Positions 8,756 to 15,793 of a DNA stretch of 35,495 nucleotides are shown piece by piece; positions within the stretch are counted from its first letter, which is position 1, and every line of letters begins with the position of its first letter. The notes beneath the pieces are model-generated. The model saw only the letters and a program-made list of their open reading frames with translations, was not told the origin of the DNA and made no database searches. The stretch is from Asaia bogorensis. Lineage in GTDB: Bacteria > Pseudomonadota > Alphaproteobacteria > Acetobacterales > Acetobacteraceae. Location: NCBI GenBank assembly GCA_945888575.1, contig CAMDAM010000008.1:1-35495 (forward strand), written 5' to 3'. Both the position numbers and the translations under genes were made by a program.

Positions 8756-9298
8756 ATGTCCTTAACGTTGGGGTTGCGGGCCGCGCTGCTGCTGGCGCGC
8801 GGGCGCGTGGACGGGCTGGACCTGGTGGCCGAGGGCGGGCCAGAGGAACATTTGCAGCGGGCGCGGCAGAGCTTTGTGGCGCTGCTGCTGTGCCTGCCGA
8901 TTTTCCTGGTGGTGCAGGAACTCGGCCGGGCGGCGGAGGGGACTTCGCTGCTGCGCGAGCTGGCGGGGCTTCTGTTGAGTTGGCTGGGCTATGCCGTGCT
9001 CTCCCACCGCCTGGCGGCCCAGATGGGGCGGGGCGTGCTGTGGCCGCGATTCATCGCGCTGTGGAACTGGTGCAACCTGGTGCAGTACCTGCTGCTGGCC
9101 GCCGCCCTGGTGCCGCCACTGCTGGGGGCGCCGATGGTGGTGGCGCAGACATTGTGGGTGGTGGCGATGGGCTGGGCGCTGTGGCTCCAGTGGTCGGCGA
9201 CGCGGCTGGGACTGGGGCTCTCTGGTGGCCGGGCGGCGCTGATGGTGGCGGTGGATATGGGGCTGGGCCTGGTGGTGCTGCGGGTGGTGGGGGCCTGA
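8756..9298 (+). CDS. Hypothetical membrane protein (second of a paralogous pair)
   Basis: Start placed at ATG 8756, 19 nt after the preceding stop; the open frame extends upstream but overlaps the previous gene in Arg/Cys/Trp-rich out-of-frame sequence. The 180-residue product has four to five hydrophobic segments. It carries GRGVLWPRFIALWNWCN, matching the GRG...W.R...NWC signature of the upstream protein. No enzyme motif is visible. It is the last gene of the dapD-dapE operon and ends 6 nt before hairpin A4. An earlier ATG at 8733 is out of frame and closes after ten codons. Confidence 0.7.
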   Translation: MSLTLGLRAALLLARGRVDGLDLVAEGGPEEHLQRARQSFVALLLCLPIFLVVQELGRAAEGTSLLRELAGLLLSWLGYAVLSHRLAAQMGRGVLWPRFIALWNWCNLVQYLLLAAALVPPLLGAPMVVAQTLWVVAMGWALWLQWSATRLGLGLSGGRAALMVAVDMGLGLVVLRVVGA

Positions 9299-9304
9299 AG
9301 GATT

Positions 9305-9328
9305 CTTCTTTTTCTGAAGAAAAAGAAG
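9305..9328. terminator. Type A hairpin copy A4 after the dapDE operon
   Basis: Perfect stem CTTCTTTTTC/GAAAAAGAAG with loop TGAA and tail CAAAAAGACTTTT, 6 nt after the last stop of the operon. It is the left half of a composite A-B unit in the gap between this operon and the convergent truA gene. Confidence 0.6.
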
Positions 9329-9399
9329 CAAAAAGACTTTTGTGAGCTTGATGCGGAGGGCGTGCATATTCCCCTGCGCCTTATGTATGAAAGTTTTTT

Positions 9400-9423
9400 G
9401 GTTCTTTTTTTCAAAAAAGAACC
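9400..9423. terminator. Type B hairpin copy B2 overlapping the end of truA
   Basis: Inverted repeat GGTTCTTTTTT/AAAAAAGAACC with the lead GAAAGTTTTTT. The truA stop (9411-9413) lies within the hairpin, so the repeat is partly coding. It forms a composite unit with A4. Confidence 0.6.
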
Positions 9424-10187
9424 GCTTCCTTCCTAAACGGATCTTCCGGATACCGCACCCCGATCAGCGTAAGCCCTTCCGGCGGTGCGGTGGGCCCCGC
9501 GGCGGTGCGGTGGCGGGCGGTGAGTGCTTCGGCGACGCGGGTGGGGGGCCAGGTGCCGTCGCCGACCAGCTTGAGAGTGCCGGCCATGTTGCGGACCATG
9601 TGGTGCAGGAAGCTGCGGGCGGCGGTTTCGATCACGATGAGGTCGCCGTCGCGGCGGACGTCCAGCCTATCGAGCGTGCGCAGGGGGGATTTGGCCTGGC
9701 AGGCGCTGGCGCGGAAGGAGGTGAAATCGTGCCGGCCGAGCAGGAAGTGCGCGCCTTGCTGCATGGCTTCGGCATCGAGCGGGTTCTGGACGTGCCAGAC
9801 GCGGCCTTCGTCCAGCGCGGGGCGGACGCGGCGGTTGAGAATGACGTAGCGGTAGGCGCGGCCGATGGCGGAGAAGCGGGGGTTCCAGCCTTCCGGGGCG
9901 AGGGCGGCGCGCAGCACGGCGATGCGGTGGGGGCGCATGTGGAAGTTCAGCGCGTCGCGCAGCTTGTCGGGCGTGATGATCCGGTCGAGGTCGATGCTGG
10001 CGACCTGGCCGGAGGCGTGGACACCGGCATCGGTGCGGCCGGCGGTGATGCTGGGGACGTGGGCGCCGCCGACGAGATGGCTGGCTGCTTCCTCCAGGAT
10101 CTGCTGCACGGAGAGGCCGACGGCCTGGCGCTGCCAGCCGACGAAGGCGCCGCCGTGGTACTCGAGCGCCAGGGCGTAGCGCGGCAT
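9411..10187 (-). CDS. truA: tRNA pseudouridine(38-40) synthase TruA
   Basis: Start chosen at ATG 10187 ([13 protein letters not shown]), which gives 258 residues, typical for TruA; the longer frame upstream only mirrors fmt. The enzyme isomerises uridines 38-40 in tRNA anticodon arms. The catalytic Asp53 lies in AGRTDAGVHASGQ. The two duplicated ferredoxin-like halves are visible, with the conserved HDFTSFRAS and FLHHMVRNMAGTL segments. The start shares one base with the fmt stop (TGATG), so translation is coupled. Oddity: the last codons (about EAVLF) and the stop lie inside hairpin repeat B2, so this C-terminus was probably acquired from the repeat. Confidence 0.96.
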   Translation of the reverse strand: MPRYALALEYHGGAFVGWQRQAVGLSVQQILEEAASHLVGGAHVPSITAGRTDAGVHASGQVASIDLDRIITPDKLRDALNFHMRPHRIAVLRAALAPEGWNPRFSAIGRAYRYVILNRRVRPALDEGRVWHVQNPLDAEAMQQGAHFLLGRHDFTSFRASACQAKSPLRTLDRLDVRRDGDLIVIETAARSFLHHMVRNMAGTLKLVGDGTWPPTRVAEALTARHRTAAGPTAPPEGLTLIGVRYPEDPFRKEAVLF

Positions 10188-11101
10188 CAGCCGAGGCGGG
10201 TGCCGGGGGGGATGGGGCGGCCGCGCAGGAAGGCCTCGGCTGGCATGGCGGCGCGGCCGGGGGCCTGGATGCGGGTGAGTCGGAGGGCTCCTTCGCCGGT
10301 GGCGACGATGAGGTTCGCGTCCAGCACCGTGCCGGGGGTGCCCGACCCTGATTCGGGCGTGGCGGCGAGGATCTTGAGGGTTTCGCCTTCCAGCGAGGTG
10401 AAGGTGCCGGGCCAGGGGTTGAGGGCGCGCACCTGGCGATCGAGGGCGGCGGCGGTGTGGGACCAATCGAGCTTGCCGTCGTCGCGGGTGAGCTTGGGGG
10501 CGTAGGTGGCGCCTTCCTCCGGCTGGGGGGTGGCGGGTGGGGCCTCGGCCAGGGCGCGCAGGGCGAGGCGGGCGCCGATGGCGGCCAGCGCGTCGTGCAG
10601 GGTGCTGGCGGTGGTGGTGGGGGTGAGGGGGATGGCTTCGCGCAGGAGCATGGCGCCGGTATCGAGGCCGGCATCCATCTGCATCAGGGTGATGCCGGTT
10701 TCGGCGTCGCCGGCGAGGATGGCGGCCTGGATGGGGGCGGCGCCGCGCCAGCGGGGCAGCAGGCTGGCGTGGATGTTGAGGCAGCCGCGGCGGGGGGCAT
10801 CGAGCATGGCCTGGGGCAGGATGAGGCCGTAGGCGGCGACGATGGCGGCATCAAGGTTCAGCGCGCGGAAGGCTTCGTGCTCGGCTTCGTCGCGCTTCAG
10901 GCGGGCGGGGGTGCGGACTTCCAGGCCCAGGGCCAGGGCGGCGGCGTGGACGGGGCAGGGGCGCACGGCCTGGCCGCGGCCGGCGGGGCGGGGGGGCTGG
11001 CAGTAGACGGCGGCGATGTCGTGGCCGGCCTGGTGCAGGGCGTGCAGGGCGGGGACGGCGAAATCCGGGCTGCCCATGAAGGCGAGGCGAAGGCCCGGCA
11101 T
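10187..11101 (-). CDS. fmt: Methionyl-tRNA formyltransferase
   Basis: The 304-residue product formylates initiator Met-tRNA using 10-formyltetrahydrofolate. The N-terminal catalytic domain carries [11 protein letters not shown], the folate-site segment [12 protein letters not shown] and the signature [15 protein letters not shown]. The catalytic residues Asn109, His111 and Asp147 are present. The C-terminal OB-like domain (about 205-304) contains NPWPGTF. The gene shares one base with def upstream and one with truA downstream (TGATG junctions), giving a compact def-fmt-truA translation-maturation operon. Confidence 0.97.
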   Translation of the reverse strand: MPGLRLAFMGSPDFAVPALHALHQAGHDIAAVYCQPPRPAGRGQAVRPCPVHAAALALGLEVRTPARLKRDEAEHEAFRALNLDAAIVAAYGLILPQAMLDAPRRGCLNIHASLLPRWRGAAPIQAAILAGDAETGITLMQMDAGLDTGAMLLREAIPLTPTTTASTLHDALAAIGARLALRALAEAPPATPQPEEGATYAPKLTRDDGKLDWSHTAAALDRQVRALNPWPGTFTSLEGETLKILAATPESGSGTPGTVLDANLIVATGEGALRLTRIQAPGRAAMPAEAFLRGRPIPPGTRLG

Positions 11102-11673
11102 CAGCGGTCCTTATTCTTCTGTTCCTTGGCCAGCTTGCGCATGATCATGTTGCGCTTCAGGGCCGAGAGGTGGTCGACGAAGAGCACGCCGTTGAGATGG
11201 TCCAGCTCGTGCTGCAGGCAGGCGGCGAGCAGGCCGTCGCCCTCGATCTCCTTCTTGGCGCCGGTGAGGTCGTGGTAGCGGACCTTCACGCGGGCGGGGC
11301 GGGTGACCTCTGCGAACATCTGGGGCAGGGAGAGGCAGCCTTCCTCCCGCGTCGCCAGTTCCGGGCTGGCGGCGACGATCTCCGGGTTCACCAGGACATG
11401 CGGCGTGCGCTTGTCGTTGGGCGCAAGGTCGATGATGGCCAGGCGGAGCGCGGTGCCGACCTGGGGGGCGGCGAGGCCAATGCCCGGCGCGTGGTACATG
11501 GCGGCGAACATGCGCGGCACCAGGTCGCGCACGGCATCGGCGTCGGCCGGGCCGATCGGGCGGCAGCGCAGCTTCAGCGTGGGGTGGGGCGCGACCAGGA
11601 TGGGCAGGAGGGCGGCCAGCTCGGCTTCGGTGAGGGGGGCGGGCTCGTCGGCCGCGGGGTTCTCAGCGTTCAT
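11101..11673 (-). CDS. def: Peptide deformylase
   Basis: The 190-residue enzyme removes the N-formyl group from nascent proteins, the step reciprocal to Fmt. All three family motifs are intact: [10 protein letters not shown] (64-73), EGCLS with metal ligand Cys113, and QHELDHLNG with His155, catalytic Glu156 and His159. An N-terminal extension of about 20 acidic residues and a basic C-terminal tail are unremarkable. It is the first gene of the def-fmt-truA operon and is divergent from hsp20 across a 137-nt gap that probably holds both promoters. Confidence 0.96.
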   Translation of the reverse strand: MNAENPAADEPAPLTEAELAALLPILVAPHPTLKLRCRPIGPADADAVRDLVPRMFAAMYHAPGIGLAAPQVGTALRLAIIDLAPNDKRTPHVLVNPEIVAASPELATREEGCLSLPQMFAEVTRPARVKVRYHDLTGAKKEIEGDGLLAACLQHELDHLNGVLFVDHLSALKRNMIMRKLAKEQKNKDR

Positions 11674-11719
11674 GGCAGGGATGTAGCGGTGCGGCCCGCC
11701 GCGATCAACGGCGGGCGGT

Positions 11720-11750
11720 CTTGCAACGGGGTGCGGGGGTGACCAATTAT
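11720..11750 (+). promoter_or_regulatory. Putative promoter upstream of hsp20
   Basis: CTTGCAA at 11720-11726 and CCAATTAT at 11743-11750 are separated by 16 nt. This loosely fits a heat-shock sigma-32-type promoter (CTTGAAA / CCCCATNT) and, alternatively, a weak vegetative one. It is supported only by sequence resemblance and position about 60 nt before the gene. Confidence 0.3.
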
Positions 11751-11770
11751 GCGGTTGCTAGGCTGCCTTC

Positions 11771-11810
11771 GGGGGCCTGGCATTCGCTTCGCTCGTAGGA
11801 GGAGGCCTTC
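11771..11810 (+). promoter_or_regulatory. Candidate ROSE-like RNA thermometer over the hsp20 ribosome binding site
   Basis: The segment just before the hsp20 start has UCGCU (11784-11788 and again 11789-11793), followed after 3 nt by AGGAGG. This is the U-U/C-GCU...AGGA arrangement of ROSE elements, which mask the Shine-Dalgarno of rhizobial small heat-shock genes. GGGGGCCT (11771-11778) can also pair with AGGCCTTC (11803-11810), two of the pairs being G-U, closing a loop that contains the ribosome binding site. The structure is inferred by eye only. Confidence 0.35.
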
Positions 11811-12266
11811 TTGAACACCCGCGTTTTCACGTCGCCGCTGTTTCTGGGCTTCGACCATCTTGAGCAGATGCTCGAGCGGGCCGCGAAGAATTCGGACGGC
11901 TACCCCCCTTACAATATCGAGCAGATCGGGCCGACTGGGCTGCGCATCACGCTCGCGGTGGCCGGGTTCACCATGGATGACCTGCAGATCACGCAGGAGG
12001 ACAACCAGCTGGTGATCCGGGGCCGGCAGGCGGATGACGGGCAGGGGCGGGTGTTCCTGCATCGCGGGATCGCCGCCCGGCAGTTCCAGCGTGCCTTCGT
12101 GATGGCCGAAGGGATCGAGGTGGGTGGCGCGTGGCTCGATAACGGGCTGCTGCATATCGACCTGGCGCGGCCGCAGCCGGAGGCGCGGGTGAAGACGATC
12201 CGTATCAGCAAGAAAACCACGGGCGCGGTCGGAACCGCCCCGGTGGTGGATGGTTCGACCGACTGA
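11811..12266 (+). CDS. Hsp20 family small heat-shock protein
   Basis: The gene starts at TTG 11811, supported by a strong AGGAGGAGG ending 6 nt upstream; no in-frame ATG gives a full domain. The 151-residue product is an ATP-independent holdase chaperone that binds unfolding proteins. The alpha-crystallin domain spans about residues 33-130 (LRITLAVAGFTMDDLQI ... GGAWLDNGLLHIDLARP). The C-terminal IRI motif (130-132) is the IxI element used for oligomer packing. The resemblance is to IbpA-type alphaproteobacterial members. DUF1150 lies 77 nt downstream on the same strand, a common pairing. A possible RNA thermometer covers the start. Confidence 0.93.
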   Translation: MNTRVFTSPLFLGFDHLEQMLERAAKNSDGYPPYNIEQIGPTGLRITLAVAGFTMDDLQITQEDNQLVIRGRQADDGQGRVFLHRGIAARQFQRAFVMAEGIEVGGAWLDNGLLHIDLARPQPEARVKTIRISKKTTGAVGTAPVVDGSTD

Positions 12267-12343
12267 GCGGGTTTTCAGCGCGCGCAGCGGGAACGGAAAG
12301 GCCGGGGGCCATGGCGGCACCGGCACAGGCAAGGAGATCTGCC

Positions 12344-12586
12344 ATGCCCAGCAAGACCCAGGACGAGACCAGGACCGTGGTTCTGGATGTGCGTAACCTT
12401 TCGCCGGCGGATCTGGGCCGGCTGGGGGTGCAGCAATTGGCCTATGTGAAGCCGGTGATGGTGAACGGCGCGCATGCCTTTGCCATCCATGCCGCGGACG
12501 GTACGCCGATGGCGGTGGCGCAGGACCGAACCGTCGCGATCGCGGCGATCCACCAGCATGAGATGGTGGCGGCGCAGGTTCACTGA
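12344..12586 (+). CDS. DUF1150 family protein
   Basis: Start chosen at ATG 12344 with AAGGAG 8-13 nt upstream, giving 80 residues; an upstream in-frame ATG (12311) lacks such a site. The product matches the small alphaproteobacterial DUF1150 family, usually found beside hsp20 genes, as here. The conserved core reads LGVQQLAYVKPV...HAADGTPMAVA. No catalytic motif is visible and the function is unknown, though co-occurrence with hsp20 suggests a stress role. The gene ends 10 nt before hairpin B3. Confidence 0.85.
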   Translation: MPSKTQDETRTVVLDVRNLSPADLGRLGVQQLAYVKPVMVNGAHAFAIHAADGTPMAVAQDRTVAIAAIHQHEMVAAQVH

Positions 12587-12596
12587 GGAAGGAAGT

Positions 12597-12620
12597 GGTT
12601 CTTTTTTGAAAAAAAGAACC
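12597..12620. terminator. Type B hairpin copy B3 after DUF1150
   Basis: Inverted repeat GGTTCTTTTTT/AAAAAAAGAACC in the opposite orientation to B1 and B2, 10 nt after the DUF1150 stop. It is one end of a mirror-image composite unit (B3, central inverted repeat, A5) between convergent genes. Confidence 0.6.
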
Positions 12621-12634
12621 AAAAAACTTTTGTA

Positions 12635-12673
12635 AATTTGATGCGGAGAGGCGAGGCCTTTCCGCATCAAATT
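12635..12673. repeat. Perfect 13-bp inverted repeat at the centre of the composite unit
   Basis: AATTTGATGCGGA (12635-12647) and TCCGCATCAAATT (12661-12673) are exact reverse complements separated by 13 nt. The sequence sits midway between hairpins B3 and A5. A partial counterpart (GCTTGATGCGGAG) occurs at the same place in the 9305-9423 unit. Confidence 0.75.
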
Positions 12674-12689
12674 CATAAAAGTCTTTTTG

Positions 12690-12713
12690 CTTCTTTTTCT
12701 TCAGAAAAAGAAG
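12690..12713. terminator. Type A hairpin copy A5 after hpf
   Basis: Stem CTTCTTTTT/AAAAAGAAG, reverse orientation, 5 nt beyond the minus-strand hpf stop. Likely terminator of the lpt-rpoN-hpf block. Confidence 0.6.
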
Positions 12714-12718
12714 AATCC

Positions 12719-13300
12719 TTAGCTTACTCCGTTCGGATCGATCCAGCCGATGTTGCCGTCGCTGCGTCGGTAGACGACGTTGAGGATGCCGGTGGCGCTG
12801 TTGCGGAACATCATCACCGGCTGGTCCGCGAGATCCATGCGCATGACGGCGTCGCTGACCGTGAGGACGGCGATCTCGGTGGGGGTTTCGGCGACCACGG
12901 TGGCGTAGGTGGCGGCCTGGACCTCTCCGGTGCCGGGTGTGTCTTCCTCCTGGCGCAGGACGTATTGGCGGGCAGCTTGCGGGCGTTCGCGGTGGGCGAG
13001 GTCGCGGGCGTGGTCGTTCACGCGGCGGCGGTAGCGGCGCAGCCGCTTGGCGATGTGTTCGGCGGCATCGTCGAAGGCGGCGTTGGCATCTGCCGCCTCG
13101 CCCTCGCCGCGCAGCATGAGGCCGGGGCCGGCGTGGACGTTGATGTCGCAGGTGAAGAAGCTGCGCGCGCGGCTGAAGGTGACGTGGGCTTCGAGCGCGT
13201 GGTCGAAGTATTTGGCGGTGATGGTGTCCAGCCCGAGTTCAACGCGCGTGCGCAGCGCTTCGGACAGTTCCACCTGCTTGCCTGAGACCGTGATCCGCAT
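12719..13300 (-). CDS. hpf: Ribosome hibernation-promoting factor, long form
   Basis: The 193-residue product has an N-terminal S30AE/YfiA domain (about 1-105; MRITVSGKQVELSEALRTRV) that occupies the tRNA/mRNA channel of 30S subunits. A linker and a C-terminal dimerisation domain (about 135-193) with PVMMFRNSATGILNVVYRR follow. This is the long HPF form, which makes 100S ribosome dimers in stationary phase. It lies 93 nt downstream of rpoN on the same strand, as in many proteobacteria. The usual next gene, ptsN, is absent; the composite hairpin unit follows instead. Confidence 0.94.
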   Translation of the reverse strand: MRITVSGKQVELSEALRTRVELGLDTITAKYFDHALEAHVTFSRARSFFTCDINVHAGPGLMLRGEGEAADANAAFDDAAEHIAKRLRRYRRRVNDHARDLAHRERPQAARQYVLRQEEDTPGTGEVQAATYATVVAETPTEIAVLTVSDAVMRMDLADQPVMMFRNSATGILNVVYRRSDGNIGWIDPNGVS

Positions 13301-13393
13301 GGCCGTTCCCGTGGCCTCCCCCCGTGCCCGATCGTTCGGGACCGCCTGCCGGCTTGTTGTCGTTGCCGGCCCGCCGGGCGGAGCCTTGATGGC

Positions 13394-14890
13394 TCAGGCC
13401 GGCACGGCCTTCTCCCGTTTGCGCTGCACCGAGCTGGGTATGCGCAGCGCTTCGCGGTATTTGGCCACGGTCCGGCGGGCAATGTCCACGCCTTCGCTGC
13501 GCAGGGCCGCCACGATGGCGTCATCCGAGAGGATGTCGTCGGCGGATTCCGCGTCGATCAGGGCTTTGATGCGGAATCTTATCGACTCTGCGCTGTGCGA
13601 CTCACCGCCGCCGGTGGCGCCGATGGCGGTGGTGAAGAAGTATTTCAGCTCGTAGATGCCGCGTGGGGTGGCGATGTATTTGCTGCTGGTGACGCGGCTG
13701 ATGGTGCTTTCGTGCAGCTCCGTGGCCTCGGCGATGTCGCGCAGGATGAGCGGGCGGAGATGGGCGACGCCGAGGCGGAAGAAGGCATCCTGGCGGCGGA
13801 CGATCTCGCTGGCGACCTTGAGGATGGTTTGCGCGCGCTGCTGCAGGGATTTCACCAGCCAGGAGGCGGTTTGCAGCTTGTCGGCGATGAAGACGCGGTC
13901 GTCCTTGGTGGCGTTGGCCATGATGCGGGCGGTGAAGCTCTGGTTCACCAGGACGCGGGGCATGGTTTCGGGGTTCAGCTCCAGCAGCCAGCCGCCATCG
14001 TTGGCGCGGCGCATGAGGATGTCTGGCACCACGGGGGCGGGCGGCGTGGCATCCCAGGTGGCGCCGGGCTTGGGATCCAGCGCGCGGATTTCCGCGATCA
14101 TGTCGGTGAGGTCGGCGGCATCGACCTCGCAGAGCTGCATCAGCTTCTTGTGGTCGCGGCGGGCCAGGACTTCGAGATTGTCGAGCAGGGCCTGCATGGC
14201 GGGGTCGAGGCGGTTTTTCTCGGCGAGCTGGACGGCGAGGCATTCGGCCAGCGAGGTGGCGAACATGCCGGTGGGGTCCAGGCGCATCATGCGGGCGCGG
14301 ACGGATTCCACCCGGGCGAGATCGGTGCCCATGGCATCGGCCAGGGCCTGGGGGCTGGCGGAGAGGCGGCCGGAGGGTTCGAGGAGGGCGATGAGGTAGG
14401 CGCCGATCAGGCGGTCGGCGGCATCGTGGAAGGTGAGGCGCATCTGCTCGCCGAGATGCTCGCGCAGGGTGGGCCCGGCATTGGCGAGGTCGTCCAGCCC
14501 GCGCTCGTCATCGTCGAAGGCGGTGTTGCCGCCGCTGCCGGTGCGCACGCCGTCGCCGGCGCCGCCGGGGTCGTAGCTGTTGCTGTCGTCGATCTCGAGC
14601 GGGGCGGAATCAGGGGCGGGGAGTTCGCCGGCGGAGGCCGCGGTGGCGGAATCGGCGGGGCCGGTGCCCGGCGGGCCCACGACGAGGGCCTGGTCTGGCG
14701 CCGGGCGGCTGGTATCGGGCAGTTCCGGCGTTTCGTCGCGTTCGAGGAGGGGGTTGCGTTCCAGCTCCTGCTCGACGAAGGCGGCGGCTTCGAGGTTGTT
14801 GAACTGCAGCAGCTGGATGGCCTGACGCAGCTGGGGCGTCATGACCAGGGACTGCGATTGGCGCAGGTCTAGGCGGGGGCCGATGGCCAT
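13394..14890 (-). CDS. rpoN: RNA polymerase sigma-54 factor
   Basis: The 498-residue product directs RNA polymerase to -24/-12 promoters and needs AAA+ activators. Region I is clear at the N-terminus (LRQSQSLVMTPQLRQAIQLLQ-type glutamine/leucine repeats, about 8-50). The acidic, low-complexity region II spans about 55-140. The core-binding region III follows, with a helix-turn-helix around 390-420 (ATELHESTISRVTSSKYI). The RpoN box ARRTVAKYRE, which reads the -24 element, is intact at 471-480. It sits between lptB and hpf in the common proteobacterial order. Confidence 0.97.
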   Translation of the reverse strand: MAIGPRLDLRQSQSLVMTPQLRQAIQLLQFNNLEAAAFVEQELERNPLLERDETPELPDTSRPAPDQALVVGPPGTGPADSATAASAGELPAPDSAPLEIDDSNSYDPGGAGDGVRTGSGGNTAFDDDERGLDDLANAGPTLREHLGEQMRLTFHDAADRLIGAYLIALLEPSGRLSASPQALADAMGTDLARVESVRARMMRLDPTGMFATSLAECLAVQLAEKNRLDPAMQALLDNLEVLARRDHKKLMQLCEVDAADLTDMIAEIRALDPKPGATWDATPPAPVVPDILMRRANDGGWLLELNPETMPRVLVNQSFTARIMANATKDDRVFIADKLQTASWLVKSLQQRAQTILKVASEIVRRQDAFFRLGVAHLRPLILRDIAEATELHESTISRVTSSKYIATPRGIYELKYFFTTAIGATGGGESHSAESIRFRIKALIDAESADDILSDDAIVAALRSEGVDIARRTVAKYREALRIPSSVQRKREKAVPA

Positions 14891-14992
14891 CAGGCGGCGA
14901 CCCGGATACGAACGGTTACGGGCGGCGCGGAGGGGCGCGCCGGGGGTGGGTCAGTGCAAGAAGCATGCTCAGCAAGGGGCATGCCAACGATC

Positions 14993-15793
14993 TTACAGGG
15001 AAAACCTTTCACCCAGGTAGACACGACGCACATCCTCGTGTGCGACAACTTCCTGCGGGTCGCCCTCCATCAACACCTGGCCGTCGTGGAGGATGTAGGC
15101 GCGATCAATGATCTCAAGGGTTTCGCGCACATTGTGGTCGGTGATCAAAACTCCGATACCGCGATCCTTGAGATGGGAGACGAGATCGCGGATTTCGCCG
15201 ACGGCGATCGGGTCGATGCCGGCGAGCGGTTCGTCGAGCAGGACATAGCTGGGTTGCGTTGCCAGCGCACGGGCGATCTCCACGCGGCGGCGTTCGCCGC
15301 CCGAGAGGGCGAGGGCGGGGGTGCGGCGGAGATGGCCGATGCCGAATTCGGCCAGCAGCTCCTCCAGCATGTGTTCGCGGCGCTCGCGCTCCGGCTCCAC
15401 CACCTCCAGCGCGGCCATGACGTTCTGTTCCACGTTGAGGCCGCGGAAGACGCTGGCCTCCTGCGGCAGGTAGCCGATGCCGAGGCGGGCGCGGCGGTAC
15501 ATGGGCAGGGTGGTGATGTCGTGGCCGTCGAGGCTGATGGTGCCGGTATCCGGCTGAACCAGGCCGACGATCATGTAGAAGGTGGTGGTTTTGCCGGCGC
15601 CGTTGGGGCCGAGCAGGCCGACCGCCTCGCCGCGCTTGAGGCTGAGGGAGACGTTCCGGACGACCGGGCGCTTCTTGTAGGTTTTGCCGACGCCGGTGGC
15701 GGCGAGGCCGACATTCGCCGGCTGCGGCACTGGGGCTTCCGGCACGCCGGGGGCTTGTGCGCCGGGCGGGACGACGCGCAGCGGAGCGCTCAT
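14993..15793 (-). CDS. lptB: LPS export ABC transporter ATP-binding protein LptB
   Basis: The 266-residue ATPase powers extraction of lipopolysaccharide from the inner membrane with LptFG. Walker A (GPNGAGKTTTFYMIVG), the Q-loop (YLPQEASVF), the signature LSGGERRRVEIARAL, Walker B (YVLLDEPLAGIDP) and the switch His in LITDHNVRET are all present. The first about 30 residues form a Pro/Ala-rich extension before the core. The start overlaps lptA by 4 nt (ATGA). lptF and lptG are not in the window. rpoN follows after 102 nt. Confidence 0.96.
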   Translation of the reverse strand: MSAPLRVVPPGAQAPGVPEAPVPQPANVGLAATGVGKTYKKRPVVRNVSLSLKRGEAVGLLGPNGAGKTTTFYMIVGLVQPDTGTISLDGHDITTLPMYRRARLGIGYLPQEASVFRGLNVEQNVMAALEVVEPERERREHMLEELLAEFGIGHLRRTPALALSGGERRRVEIARALATQPSYVLLDEPLAGIDPIAVGEIRDLVSHLKDRGIGVLITDHNVRETLEIIDRAYILHDGQVLMEGDPQEVVAHEDVRRVYLGERFSL

